Positions 8,364 to 17,374 are shown, numbered from the stretch's first letter. The stretch is 45,761 nucleotides of DNA from Haliscomenobacter sp. (GCF_016718685.1 NZ_JADKCX010000040.1:1-45761), one strand, 5' to 3'. Program-made: numbers and translations. Notes: generated by a model from the letters alone, not told the origin.

Positions 8364-9392
8364 TAGACTTGCCGCAAGTTTTCCGGCATCCCGGCTAAAA
8401 AACGAATTGAGGTAACGAATCAGCTCTTTTTTTACCGAATCACTTAAATGAGGAAATGAGTTGACATATTGATTCATGCCATTCTGTTTTTCCCGATAAA
8501 GGCGTAAGGTTGCCTCTAAAATGGTTTTATCGGCTTTTAAACCCATAAAAGCCCGATCGCGTACGGTTTGGATGTTGGTTCCGGTAGCGGGTACGGCATA
8601 CCCGGCATTGACAAATCCACTAAAATCAAAATCGTGTGGAATAACTATGGTTTTCCCGCCTTTTAAGGGTTTAAAGTATTTGACATTTTTTTGCCCTTTT
8701 GTCACACTCCAATCGGTATTGCCAATCATGTACTGAAAAACCGCCACCTCGTTTTCACTTTTTTTATCGAGAGAATCTAGCGGAACCACAAAACAGTCTT
8801 TACATTCTTTAAGCTGCAAACGTTGCGAAATTTCAGCGTCGTCTTCCACTACAAAAGCAAAGCGCATTATTCTCTGATAAGGTTTGTTCGTATTGATGTA
8901 CGTTACCTTGAGCAATTGGGTGCGGTAACTGTAGGGACTAATTTCACGATAAATGCCATAAGCCAGGTATTCGCGCAATAGATGCTCATCCGAATCATGG
9001 TCTTCAAAACAATGAGTCACCCATTTCAAATCATTAAAGTTGGCCAGGTTTCTGGCTTGCAATTCTTTTTTGGGGAACATGATTTTGATGGGTGGAAAAT
9101 CACAAAAAAGTCGACGGTAACGCCCGCGCACCGATAGTTTTACTGACCAGGAAACGGAGTCACCGTTTTCTGCTTTGTACCTCATCATGGCGGGAAAAGT
9201 TTGGTCTTTCTTGCGAAACGTATTCAATGCATTAAAATCCAGTTCCAGGGAAACTTCCTGAGTTGGAATTTTACCGAGGGTTTCAAAGATGGAAGCGTTT
9301 TGTGCCTGTCCGACCGCCAAGGGCAGCAACATAATCAGTCCGACCAGCAGTGTATACCTCCCCTTGTTTCCAATTTTATTTCCCATAGTCAT
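8349..9392 (-). CDS. Secreted CotH-kinase-like protein of unknown function
   Basis: A 347-residue exported protein: the signal peptide YTLLVGLIMLLPLAVGQAQ ends near residue 31. The middle has FPPIKIMFPK and a block HLLREYLAYGIYREISPYSYRTQLLKVTYIN. The C-terminal half carries FQYMIGNTDWSVTKGQKNVK followed by IPHDFDFSGFVNAGY. These resemble the GNTDW and PWDFD motifs of CotH-type atypical kinases, where the Asp residues bind metal and nucleotide. This is recognition of local motifs, not a full domain match, so kinase activity is only a suggestion. It converges on and overlaps the MgtC-like gene by 15 bases. The ATG at 9392 is used; ATG 9386 is equally possible. Confidence 0.7.
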   Translation of the reverse strand: MTMGNKIGNKGRYTLLVGLIMLLPLAVGQAQNASIFETLGKIPTQEVSLELDFNALNTFRKKDQTFPAMMRYKAENGDSVSWSVKLSVRGRYRRLFCDFPPIKIMFPKKELQARNLANFNDLKWVTHCFEDHDSDEHLLREYLAYGIYREISPYSYRTQLLKVTYINTNKPYQRIMRFAFVVEDDAEISQRLQLKECKDCFVVPLDSLDKKSENEVAVFQYMIGNTDWSVTKGQKNVKYFKPLKGGKTIVIPHDFDFSGFVNAGYAVPATGTNIQTVRDRAFMGLKADKTILEATLRLYREKQNGMNQYVNSFPHLSDSVKKELIRYLNSFFSRDAGKLAASLSAEK

Positions 9393-9486
9393 ATATTTAC
9401 AACATTTGACAAAGTTAATTCTCCTTGGGTTTCCAAGAGCATGTTTAAATAAAATTTCAGATTTAACCGCAATACTTACAAATTTT

Positions 9487-9494
9487 TATCTTTG
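9487..9494 (+). promoter_or_regulatory. Candidate -7 promoter box for alkaline phosphatase gene
   Basis: TATCTTTG matches the Bacteroidota -7 consensus TAnnTTTG exactly and lies 80 bases before the ATG at 9574. No clear -33 TTG is seen at the expected distance. A small hairpin (GATTGG-ttattttac-CCAATC) follows in the leader. Confidence 0.35.
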
Positions 9495-9573
9495 TTCCCC
9501 AATTTAGATTTTTTAAAAGCCGTTTAAATTCAATAAGATTGGTTATTTTACCCAATCATAATCTGGAAAAGCG

Positions 9574-10749
9574 ATGTTGAAGAGATTGCTGCAAAAAATA
9601 TCGGGTAAAATGTTGCTGCTGCTGGGCCTTACTACGGTTTTATGGGCCTGCGGAAGCGCGGCACCCGTTGAATCGGCTTTGCCCGATAAACCCAAAAATA
9701 TCATTTTGATGATTGGCGACGGGATGGGACTTTCTCAGATCAGTGCAGCCATGTACAGCAACAACAATCGCCTCAACATCGAGCAAATGCCCGTATTGGG
9801 TTTCCACAAATCGTATTCTTACGACGATCTGGTTACCGACTCCGCCGCAGGTGCCACGGCATTTGCCTGCGGCATCAAAACCTTTAATGGGGCCATCGGG
9901 GTTGATAAAGATACGGTGGGGGTTAAAACCATCCTTGAAGAAGCGGAAGAAAATGGTTTGGCAACGGGTTTGATTGCCACATCTACCATTGTCCATGCCA
10001 CACCTGCTGCATTCATTGCACACGTCGTTTCCAGAGAACAATACGAAGAAATTGCGTCAGACATGATCAAAACGCAGGTTGACTTATTGATTGGTGGTGG
10101 CAAAAAGTATTTTGATCGCCGCGAGAATGACAGCCGCAACCTCTACGAAGAATATCAACAAAAAGACTACAAAGTCAGTGACTATTCACAAGAAGATATG
10201 CACGATATGCGCTGGGATGCTACCAGCAATTTACTCTACCTCACTGCCGACAAGCACCCGCTCAATGTGGGTGCAGGACGTGATTATTTGCCTTATGCCA
10301 CCCGGCGTTCGCTTGAATTTTTGGAAAAACGCAGCAAAGACAAAGGCTTTTTCATCATGATTGAAGGGTCACAGATCGATTGGGCCTGTCACGCCAACGA
10401 TGGCAAATTGGCCATTAAAGAAGCGCTTGACTTTGATCGGGCCATCGGTGAAGCGCTTAATTTTGCCCGCTCACGGGGCAATACCCTGGTCATTGTGACT
10501 GCCGACCACGAGTGCGGGGGGATGGCCCTCAACCCCGGTTCAAAAATGAATAAAATTGAACCTGCGTTTACAACCATCAACCACACGGCCAGTATGATTC
10601 CGGTTTTTGCCTATGGCCCAATGTCCAAACAATTCGCGGGTATTTTTGAAAACACCAGCATCCACAAAAAAATGCGCCAGGCCTTTGGTTTTGCCGAAAC
10701 CAAAACCCAAACCTACCGCGGCAGTACCAGTGGTGGTAAAAATCCCTGA
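9574..10749 (+). CDS. Lipoprotein alkaline phosphatase
   Basis: Releases phosphate from organic phosphoesters outside the cytoplasm. The N-terminus (MLKRLLQKISGKMLLLLGLTT) ends in a lipobox LWAC, so the mature enzyme is probably lipid-anchored. Metal and active-site motifs are visible: NIILMIGDGMG (metal Asp), VTDSAAGATA (phosphorylated Ser), IEGSQIDWACHAND (metal ligands Asp and His) and VIVTADHECGGMAL (Asp-His). At 391 residues it is shorter than E. coli PhoA but similar to many Bacteroidota forms. It is divergent from the CotH-like gene, with a candidate promoter at 9487. No PHO box was identified, so phosphate control is only expected from the family. Confidence 0.9.
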   Translation: MLKRLLQKISGKMLLLLGLTTVLWACGSAAPVESALPDKPKNIILMIGDGMGLSQISAAMYSNNNRLNIEQMPVLGFHKSYSYDDLVTDSAAGATAFACGIKTFNGAIGVDKDTVGVKTILEEAEENGLATGLIATSTIVHATPAAFIAHVVSREQYEEIASDMIKTQVDLLIGGGKKYFDRRENDSRNLYEEYQQKDYKVSDYSQEDMHDMRWDATSNLLYLTADKHPLNVGAGRDYLPYATRRSLEFLEKRSKDKGFFIMIEGSQIDWACHANDGKLAIKEALDFDRAIGEALNFARSRGNTLVIVTADHECGGMALNPGSKMNKIEPAFTTINHTASMIPVFAYGPMSKQFAGIFENTSIHKKMRQAFGFAETKTQTYRGSTSGGKNP

Positions 10750-10914
10750 CCGATTACATGGTGACCCAAAGATTTTTTAGCATCTAAACTGAACAATTCA
10801 AACGCTGTTTTATTATAAAGCAACAACTATCGCTGCGCGATTGTCATCTTAAGCGTATTTTTTAACAAGCGCTGAAGAAGACATCATCGCGCAACAGGTG
10901 CAAAATATAGTTTT

Positions 10915-12060
10915 ATGAATGTTGAAACCTTGGAAAACTTACAACTGATCAAGGAAAGTGCCCGAGACTTTGCCGAAACCTACATTCGACCACACGTTAT
11001 GGAGTGGGACGAGGTTTCACATTTCCCCTTGGACTTGTTTCACCGCATGGGGCATTATGGCTTTTTAGGCGTGTTGGTTCCCGAACACTACGGCGGCGCT
11101 GGACTTGGCTATCAAGAGTACATTACGGTAATTGAAGAAATCTCCCAGGTTTGTGGATCGATTGGACTGTCGGTTGCAGCGCACAATTCTTTGTGTACCA
11201 ATCACATCCTATCTTTCGGAAACGAAGAACAGAAGCACCAATATCTGCCCAAACTGGCCTCGGGGGAATGGATTGGCGCCTGGGGACTCACCGAACCCAA
11301 TACCGGCAGTGATGCTGGCCGCATGAAATGTGTGGCCGAGCGCGAAGGAGATTATTACGTCATCAATGGCAGTAAAAACTTCATCACCCACGGCGCTTCA
11401 GGCAATGTGGCCGTCGTAATCGTCCGCACGGGTGATTTGCTCGATAGCCACGGCATGAGCGCTTTTGTGATAGAGAAAGGTACTCCTGGTTTCCTGGCAG
11501 GCAAAAAAGAAAACAAACTCGGCATGCGTGCTTCCGAGACCGCAGAAATGATTTTTGACAATTGCCGTGTTCACAAAAGCCAAATGCTGGGCGAGGAAGG
11601 GGAAGGTTTTATTCAATCGATGAAAATATTGGACGGTGGCCGCATTTCCATTGCTGCCCTCTCCCTGGGTATTGCCAAAGGGGCCTACCTGGCTTCGGTT
11701 AAATATTCCAAAGAACGCCATCAGTTTGGGCAGGCCATTGCCAATTTCCAGGCCATCAGTTTTAAACTGGCTGATATGGCCACCAAAATTGAGGCCTCAG
11801 AATTGATGGTGCGCAAAGCGGGCGAACTGAAAGACCTGGGCCAAAACGTGACCAAACTTTCAGCCATGGCCAAGTATTTTGCCTCGGAAACCGCTGTTGA
11901 AGTGTCTACTGATGCCGTGCAAATCCATGGTGGTTATGGCTATATCAAAGATTTCCCGGTGGAAAAATTCTACCGTGATGCCAAGTTGTGTACCATCGGT
12001 GAAGGCACCAGCGAAATTCAGAAACTGGTGATCTCGAGGGAGATTCTGAAGGGAAGGTAA
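10915..12060 (+). CDS. Acyl-CoA dehydrogenase, short/branched-chain type
   Basis: FAD enzyme that oxidises an acyl-CoA to the 2-enoyl-CoA and passes electrons to ETF. At 381 residues it has the three expected parts: the helical N-terminal domain (LIKESARDFAETYIRPHV), the middle beta domain with LTEPNTGSDAGRMK and NFITHGASG, and the C-terminal helical domain with GRISIAALSLGIAKGAY and YSKERHQFGQAIANFQAISFKLADMA. The catalytic Glu is in CTIGEGTSEIQK and the conserved HGGYGYIKDFPVEKFYRD precedes it. The substrate chain cannot be read from the sequence. The 165 bases upstream hold nothing I can assign. It stands alone, convergent with the DUF2165 gene. Confidence 0.92.
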   Translation: MNVETLENLQLIKESARDFAETYIRPHVMEWDEVSHFPLDLFHRMGHYGFLGVLVPEHYGGAGLGYQEYITVIEEISQVCGSIGLSVAAHNSLCTNHILSFGNEEQKHQYLPKLASGEWIGAWGLTEPNTGSDAGRMKCVAEREGDYYVINGSKNFITHGASGNVAVVIVRTGDLLDSHGMSAFVIEKGTPGFLAGKKENKLGMRASETAEMIFDNCRVHKSQMLGEEGEGFIQSMKILDGGRISIAALSLGIAKGAYLASVKYSKERHQFGQAIANFQAISFKLADMATKIEASELMVRKAGELKDLGQNVTKLSAMAKYFASETAVEVSTDAVQIHGGYGYIKDFPVEKFYRDAKLCTIGEGTSEIQKLVISREILKGR

Positions 12061-12099
12061 AATTTGCACTTCGCCTGCGGCGAGAATTGGCAAAGATGA

Positions 12100-12182
12100 T
12101 TTCACCACGGATTCCTCAGATTTTCACAGATTTTTTGTCATATCCATAAAATCCGTGAAAATCTGAGGAATCCGTGGTGAAA
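12100..12182. repeat. Near-perfect inverted repeat with 35-base arms
   Basis: The arms 12100-12134 and 12148-12182 are reverse complements with a single mismatch (CACAGATT against AATCCGTG), around a 13-base loop. It lies between two convergent genes and would act as a bidirectional hairpin. Its text (CACCACGGATTCCTCAG) resembles a dispersed intergenic repeat type; a related, less regular copy is at 17290-17354. A smaller hairpin (TCGCC-tgc-GGCGA) sits at 12071-12083. Confidence 0.85.
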
Positions 12183-12240
12183 AAAATCCGCCGCGGGCGG
12201 GGTGTTGCACTTTTACCAAAATATATTTTGTGCGCGGTGG

Positions 12241-12726
12241 TTATTCGTTTTCCTGAGTATGGAAAATGAGGAACAACAAAAAAATGCAGGTAAGCGAAAA
12301 AGCGGTATCCTGCGCATTCCATTCTTCCGACTGCCACATTAAAAACCACTCACCAGCAATGGCAGCAAATACAAAAAACCACAGCCCGATTCCTAAAGCG
12401 TAGCCCAGAGTAGACACCATTTTTGCCCGTTTGAACTGCTCCTGATCGGCTTTTAGATGGGTTGCCATTTTATAGGCTCCAAATAAACACAAAGAACAAA
12501 CCGTCAGCTCCAAAGCAATAATACTGATGTAAAAAATATGATGCAAAATAGGGTTGTTGATGCTTCTCCATTGATTTGCCTGAAAAGCAAAGGTATCTTC
12601 CATACTGGTTACCTGTATCACAAATTGAAAGTTCGAACCATAATCGGTAATGTTGTTGAACACGATTAAGGTCAGATAGATACCGACAAAAGTGCTGAAG
12701 GCAACTTTAATGATTCTGCTGTTCAT
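12241..12726 (-). CDS. DUF2165 family small integral membrane protein
   Basis: A 161-residue membrane protein with about four hydrophobic segments (VAFSTFVGIYLTLIVFNN, HIFYISIIALELTVCSLCLFGAY, LGYALGIGLWFFVFAAIAGEW, AFSLTCIFLLFLIF). The motif NITDYGSNFQFVIQVTSMEDTF is characteristic of DUF2165, a family without a known biochemical role. The gene follows the MarR gene by 46 bases on the same strand, so the two are probably one transcript and the protein may belong to the same response. It ends HTQENE, next to the 12100-12182 hairpin. Confidence 0.85.
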   Translation of the reverse strand: MNSRIIKVAFSTFVGIYLTLIVFNNITDYGSNFQFVIQVTSMEDTFAFQANQWRSINNPILHHIFYISIIALELTVCSLCLFGAYKMATHLKADQEQFKRAKMVSTLGYALGIGLWFFVFAAIAGEWFLMWQSEEWNAQDTAFSLTCIFLLFLIFHTQENE

Positions 12727-12772
12727 CGCTCATGCATTGACGTGAAAGAATAACATGATATGATATTTTATC

Positions 12773-13195
12773 TTACATATTTCTAAATCCCTCGATCAAT
12801 TTTCCCATCAAATCTCGAAACTCCACTTTTTCCATTGAACCAAACGGCTTTAAAAACTCCTTCTCAAAACCATCCATTGCACTATTGCACAATTTCAAGG
12901 TTTCTATTCCTTTTTCAGTAAGGCTAATGCGCAAAATGCGCCGGTGATTCGGATCCGTATATTTTTCCAATAACTCCTTGTTTTGCAAAATTTTGATGTT
13001 TTCATTCATGGATTGTGGCGTCATCGAAAAACGACGCGACAATTGTGCAGAAGACAAGTCGTCCGGATGATCTTCTACAAAATTGAGCAAGATGTATTGA
13101 GTGGGCGTAATCTCATAAGCACCCAGAATTTTTGTCATGCGGGCAGTGACCTCGATCTCCAGTCTTTTTATCAAGTAAATAGTCCTTGCTGGCAT
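12773..13195 (-). CDS. MarR family transcriptional regulator
   Basis: A 140-residue winged-helix repressor of the ligand-responsive MarR type. The core is visible: YEITPTQYILLNFVEDHPDDLSSAQLSRRFSMTPQSMNENIKILQNKELLEKYTDPNHRRILRISLTEKG split over helices 3-4 and the wing, where the wing motif is DPNHRRILRISLTEKG. It is divergent from the MFS/enoyl-CoA hydratase/CoA ligase genes. MarR proteins placed this way often respond to the pathway's acid or CoA thioester (as CouR does with p-coumaroyl-CoA). The palindrome at 13265-13285 is the likely operator. The ligand is not known from the sequence. Confidence 0.9.
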   Translation of the reverse strand: MPARTIYLIKRLEIEVTARMTKILGAYEITPTQYILLNFVEDHPDDLSSAQLSRRFSMTPQSMNENIKILQNKELLEKYTDPNHRRILRISLTEKGIETLKLCNSAMDGFEKEFLKPFGSMEKVEFRDLMGKLIEGFRNM

Positions 13196-13250
13196 ATTTA
13201 ATTTTTTCAGGTAAATATAAAAAATATTTTCTTTTTGTGTAAGGGTTCCT

Positions 13251-13258
13251 TATATTTG
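13251..13258 (+). promoter_or_regulatory. Candidate -7 promoter box of the MFS/CoA-ligase cluster
   Basis: TATATTTG fits TAnnTTTG exactly. A TTG element at 13235-13237 is nearer than usual. Transcription would start about 13264, directly at the following palindrome, which is the ideal place for repression. Confidence 0.5.
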
Positions 13259-13264
13259 GAAATT

Positions 13265-13285
13265 GTTATCAGGCAAACTGATAAC
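13265..13285. promoter_or_regulatory. Perfect palindrome, candidate MarR operator
   Basis: GTTATCAG-gcaaa-CTGATAAC is an exact 8-base inverted repeat with a 5-base spacer (21 bases in all), the size of typical MarR operators. It lies between the divergent MarR and MFS genes, immediately after the -7 box and 19 bases before the MFS ATG. Confidence 0.6.
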
Positions 13286-13304
13286 AAAACCTAGGATCAC
13301 CTAC

Positions 13305-14644
13305 ATGGAAAGCAAAAATACACCCTCATTGCGTTATGCCTGGTTCGTGGTCGCCATTTTGACCTTGGCCAATGTATCCTCATTCGTTGATCGGCAGATT
13401 CTGAGTTTGTTGGTTGGATCCATCAAACGCGATTTGCACTTGTCCGATTTTGAAATCAGCTTGCTCATGGGGCTAAGTTTTGCCTTGTTTTATACGCTTT
13501 TTGGCATCATCATCGGGTGGTATGCCGACCGCTACAGCCGCCGCAACATCATCATCGGTGGAATCGCGATCTGGAGTTTGATGACTGCACTTTGTGCCGG
13601 GGTGCGCAATTATGGGCAGTTCTTTTTGGCGCGCATGGGGGTCGGCGTGGGGGAAGCAACCTTGTCGCCTTCGGCCTATTCGATGATTTCCGATTATTTC
13701 CCCAAAGCCGTTTGGGCATTGCCCTGAGTGTGTACAGCATGGGCATCTTTTTGGGTTCAGGGTTGGCTTTGTTGATCGTCTCGCGCATTATTCCGGCTTT
13801 GCCCCAGGAAGGAATGGTTCATGTACCCATTTTTGGCGACATCTTTCCCTGGCAGCTGTTGTTTTTCTACGTAGGGCTCCCTGGTTTGGTGATCGCGCTA
13901 ATCCTGTTCACGATTAAAGAACCTGCGCGAAAAAATCTATTGCAACAAGCCGATGGACAAATCGTTAAACCCAGCTTAACGGAGTCGCTTAAACTGGTTT
14001 TTGCCTATCCCCGAGCCTATTTGGGCATTTGTTTTGGCGCAGCTTTTGCGGCCATGGTCAGCTATGGGATGAACTCCTGGATACCAACCTATTTCAACCG
14101 CAACTTTGGCTGGAGCATGCCCCAAGCCGGGCTTAACTATGGCCTGGTGCTGGTTTCAGCCTCGCTCCTGGGTGTATTATGGGGTGGTTGGTACTCCGAT
14201 TTTTTGGTCAAAAGAGGCATCACCAATGGCCGGGTCAGAGTAGGCATCATTACGACAGCCGGAATCTTGCTGTCTTTTTTTGTGCCGCTACTCCCCAATG
14301 CAAATTGGGTTTTACTGGGGCTTTTTTTGCCCAATTTTTTTCTCGCTGGCAACATCGGCGCTTCCGCCTCAGCCGTGCAGGAATTGATGCCCAATCAGGT
14401 AAAAGTTATGGCCGGAGCCATTTTTTTATTCATCCTCAACATGATTGGCATGGGCATTGGGCCTAGTCTGGTTGCTTATTTCACCGATTTTGTATTCCAC
14501 AACGAACGGGCCATTCCCTGGTCTTTGCTGTGGCTGTACGTTTTTGGAGGTGGCTTGGGGCTTTTGGGGTTTGTGCTGAGTTCTACCCCTTTTCGAACCG
14601 CGATTCAGCAAATTGCGGAAAAAACTACCCAATCAAATGGTTGA
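13305..14644 (+). pseudogene. MFS transporter (Spinster/aromatic-acid-like), one-base frameshift
   Basis: A 12-helix major facilitator permease of the inner membrane. The first 141 residues have LANVSSFVDRQILSLLVGSI and the loop 2-3 motif GWYADRYSRRNII; the frame breaks at about 13709 after ISDYFPKA. The rest resumes in another frame as RLGIALSVYSMGIFLGSGLA and runs to 14644. One C missing from a CCC run restores a continuous protein of about 446 residues, normal for the family. The ATG at 13305 is used; a TTG at 13263 lies inside the operator region. Being the first gene after the candidate operator, it probably imports the substrate of the following CoA ligase. The break could be a sequencing error. 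Confidence 0.82.
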
Positions 14645-15395
14645 AACAAACATACAAGACGATATCCTCCTGGTCAAGTTGAACCGGCCAAACAAACGCA
14701 ACGCCTTGAACGATGCCATCATCCTGGCACTCGAAAAGATATTTGCCCAGGTTCCAGCTACCGTAAAATGTGCTATTGTGTACGGTGAAGGCCAGCATTT
14801 CAGCGCGGGTCTAGACTTGAGCGAGTTGCAGGAGCGAGATGCCGTTCAAGGGCTTATGCACTCGCGCAGTTGGCACCGCGCCCTGGATGCCATTCAATTT
14901 GGAAAAGTTCCGGTCATTGCCGTTTTGCACGGGGCTTGTGTGGGCGGAGGTTTGGAACTGGCCAGCGCCTGTCACATTCGGGTAGCCGAAAGTTCTACTT
15001 TTTATGCGCTACCCGAAGGACAAAGGGGGATTTTTGTCGGCGGCGGGGCTTCAGTACGGGTGCCCAAACTCATTGGATTGGCGCGCATGACCGATATGAT
15101 GCTTACCGGGCGGGTATACCGCGCCGAAGAGGGGGAACGTGTAGGTTTGGCACAATACCTGGTTGCAGAAGGTGAAGGGCTGGCCAAAGCCATCGAACTG
15201 GCCCACAAAATTGGCGCCAATGCGCCCATGACCAATTATGCCCTGATGCACATTTTACCTAAGATCACCGACAGTACCCAAGAAGTAGGCATGATGATGG
15301 AGTCCCTCACTGCGGCCATTGCCCAGAATGCACCCGAGGCCAAAAGCAGATTACAAGATTTTTTGGATGGAAAGGCTAAAAAAGTTGGTGAATAA
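14637..15395 (+). CDS. Enoyl-CoA hydratase/isomerase (crotonase) family protein
   Basis: Adds water to, or rearranges, a 2-enoyl-CoA. The 252-residue product has the oxyanion-hole segments HFSAGLDL (about 54-61) and GACVGGGLELA (about 99-109). Both catalytic Glu positions of hydratases are kept: Glu107 in GGGLE and Glu127 in ALPEGQRG, 20 residues apart as in rat mitochondrial hydratase. The ATG at 14637 overlaps the MFS stop by 8 bases, implying translational coupling. With a feruloyl-CoA-synthetase-like ligase next door, it could act on hydroxycinnamoyl-CoA (hydratase or hydratase/lyase) or, as a DmdD-like enzyme, on methylthioacryloyl-CoA. The sequence does not decide. Confidence 0.88.
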   Translation: MVETNIQDDILLVKLNRPNKRNALNDAIILALEKIFAQVPATVKCAIVYGEGQHFSAGLDLSELQERDAVQGLMHSRSWHRALDAIQFGKVPVIAVLHGACVGGGLELASACHIRVAESSTFYALPEGQRGIFVGGGASVRVPKLIGLARMTDMMLTGRVYRAEEGERVGLAQYLVAEGEGLAKAIELAHKIGANAPMTNYALMHILPKITDSTQEVGMMMESLTAAIAQNAPEAKSRLQDFLDGKAKKVGE

Positions 15396-15412
15396 TCCAA
15401 AAACAAGGCTAC

Positions 15413-17266
15413 ATGCAATCCTTAAATCCTTTAAGTGCAAACTATCGCAAAATCCATACCCTCCCAAATTCAATTGTCCAAGAGGCAGGCGAAGATGGGA
15501 GCTTTTTAATGTGGTCAAGCTTTCCACTGGAGGCATACCCTACCCGCATGACCGAGCGGCTGCACAGCTGGGCCGAAAAAAAGCCCGAACAAACATTTTT
15601 GGCCCAACGCGATAATCAAGGTGCCTGGCAAAAAATCACTTACCTACAGGCATATACCAAGGTAAGGATTCTGGCGCAGGCATTACTGAATCGAGGTTTG
15701 AACCAACAAACACCCATTGCCATCCTGTCGGAAAACAGTTTGGAACATGCCTTATTGGCCCTGGCAGCGCTACATGTGGGGATTCCCCATGCCCCGATCG
15801 CTCCCGCTTACGCTTTGCGTTCGAATGATTTTGGCAAATTGCGGCACTGTTTAACCTTGCTGGAACCCAGCCTTATTTTTGTTTCCGATTACCAACAATA
15901 TGCCCTTGCGCTGGAGGCCGTGGCCGATGGCATTGAAGTAGTTGCTGTAAAAAACGCCCCAGAAAAAAGCAAGGTTACCCCTTTCAGTGAATTACTAAAA
16001 ACCGCGCCCAGCGCAGTAGTTGAGGAAGCTTTTGAAAAAATTAGTCCAGATACCATCGCCAAGATCTTGTTCACCTCCGGCTCTACTGCGCAACCCAAAG
16101 GTGTAATCAATACCCACGGCAATGTTTGCGCCAATTGGCAACAAATCACCCAAACCTTCCTTTTTATGGCCGAACGGTTTGAGATCATCGACTGGTTGCC
16201 CTGGAACCATACGTTTGGCGGCAACCACAACCTGGGACTCACCTTATACAATGGGGGTTCCATGTACATCGACGACGGCAACCCCACGCCTAAAGGCATC
16301 GAAACCACGGTGGCCAACCTGCGGGAAATGACCCCGAATATCTACTTTAATGTGCCCAAAGGTTTTGAAGAACTCGTGCATTATTTTCGCAAAGAGCCAG
16401 ATTTGTGTCAGCACTTTTTCAGCCACGTTCAACTCTTGTTTTACGCCGGAGCAGGCCTGGCCCCCAAAGTCTGGAACGAGCTCGAAGCGCTGGCACTGGA
16501 AAGTGTGGGTGAAAAAATCGTCATGTCAACGGGTTTGGGCTGTACCGAAGCCAGCCCTTCGGCCATGTTTCAACAGCAAGCCGGTGGATTTCCGGGCTTG
16601 CTAGGTATTCCAGTCCCGGGACTGGAACTCAAATTGGTACCTAAAGAGGGTAAGCTGGAAGCGCGTTACCGCGGGCCCAACATCACGCCCGGCTATTGGC
16701 GCAATCCGGCTGCCAATGCACAAGCTTTTGATGATCAAGGTTTTTATTGCAGCGGAGACGCCCTCAAATTATACGAACCCGGCAACCCCAATGCTGGTTT
16801 AATTTTTGACGGGCGCATCAGTGAAGACTTTAAACTGGATACGGGCACCTGGGTCAGTGTGGGTAATTTGCGCGCCAAACTGGTGGCCAGCAGTCATGGT
16901 TTGATTCAGGATGCGGTCATCACTGGTCACGATCGTCCTTTTGTAGGGGCCATCCTTTTTCCCGACCTGAAGCACTGCCGTGAGCTCGCTGATTTGCCCG
17001 CTGAGGCCACGCTGGGGGACATCATCCAGGCGCCAGGTGTACAAGCGGCTTTGTACCAGATTCTTTTTGAATTGGGGGAAAGCCGGACGGGCAGTGCCAG
17101 TTTTGTGCAGCGGGCGGTGTTGGCGCCTTTTGTGCCATCGATTGATACAGGAGAAATGACCGACAAGGGCTCCTTGAATCAGCGGATGATTTTGCAAAAT
17201 CACGCGGATTTGGTGGAGCTGTTGTACCGGGAAAAAGTGGAGGATACGGTCATTGAAATTCACTAA
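15413..17266 (+). CDS. Acyl-CoA ligase, feruloyl-CoA synthetase-like (ANL superfamily)
   Basis: Activates a carboxylic acid with ATP and CoA through an acyl-adenylate. The 617-residue protein has the AMP-binding P-loop ILFTSGSTAQPKG at residues 218-230, NVPKGFEELVHYF, the aromatic-acid ligase stretch STGLGCTEASPSA, and the hinge region YCSGDALKLYE followed by FDGRISEDFKLDTGTWVSVG. That last motif and the length are typical of feruloyl-CoA synthetases (Fcs), which start ferulate and coumarate breakdown. The gene starts 17 bases after the crotonase gene. Substrate is inferred; other aromatic or methylthio acids are possible. It ends the tightly packed MFS-crotonase-ligase unit, before a repeat at 17290. 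Confidence 0.88.
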   Translation: MQSLNPLSANYRKIHTLPNSIVQEAGEDGSFLMWSSFPLEAYPTRMTERLHSWAEKKPEQTFLAQRDNQGAWQKITYLQAYTKVRILAQALLNRGLNQQTPIAILSENSLEHALLALAALHVGIPHAPIAPAYALRSNDFGKLRHCLTLLEPSLIFVSDYQQYALALEAVADGIEVVAVKNAPEKSKVTPFSELLKTAPSAVVEEAFEKISPDTIAKILFTSGSTAQPKGVINTHGNVCANWQQITQTFLFMAERFEIIDWLPWNHTFGGNHNLGLTLYNGGSMYIDDGNPTPKGIETTVANLREMTPNIYFNVPKGFEELVHYFRKEPDLCQHFFSHVQLLFYAGAGLAPKVWNELEALALESVGEKIVMSTGLGCTEASPSAMFQQQAGGFPGLLGIPVPGLELKLVPKEGKLEARYRGPNITPGYWRNPAANAQAFDDQGFYCSGDALKLYEPGNPNAGLIFDGRISEDFKLDTGTWVSVGNLRAKLVASSHGLIQDAVITGHDRPFVGAILFPDLKHCRELADLPAEATLGDIIQAPGVQAALYQILFELGESRTGSASFVQRAVLAPFVPSIDTGEMTDKGSLNQRMILQNHADLVELLYREKVEDTVIEIH

Positions 17267-17289
17267 ATTGGCAGTTTTGAAGTTTTGCG

Positions 17290-17354
17290 CTTATTTCACA
17301 GATTCCACAATCAGAATTTTTAAAATCTGTGTCATCTGTGTGAATCTGTGGTGA
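17290..17354. repeat. Imperfect palindromic intergenic repeat
   Basis: TTTCACAGATTCCACA on the left and AATCTGTGTCATC, TGTGTGAATCTGTGGTGAC on the right form an imperfect hairpin. The repeated words CACAGATT and AATCTGTG and the GTGGTGA end also occur in the better preserved element at 12100-12182, which suggests one dispersed family. Confidence 0.55.
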
Positions 17355-17374
17355 CATACATAAACCAAATCAAC

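Noticed and set aside
12061..12240. The palindromic repeat considered as a CRISPR array
   Set aside because: There are only two arms in inverted orientation and no regularly spaced direct repeats or spacers; no cas genes are present.
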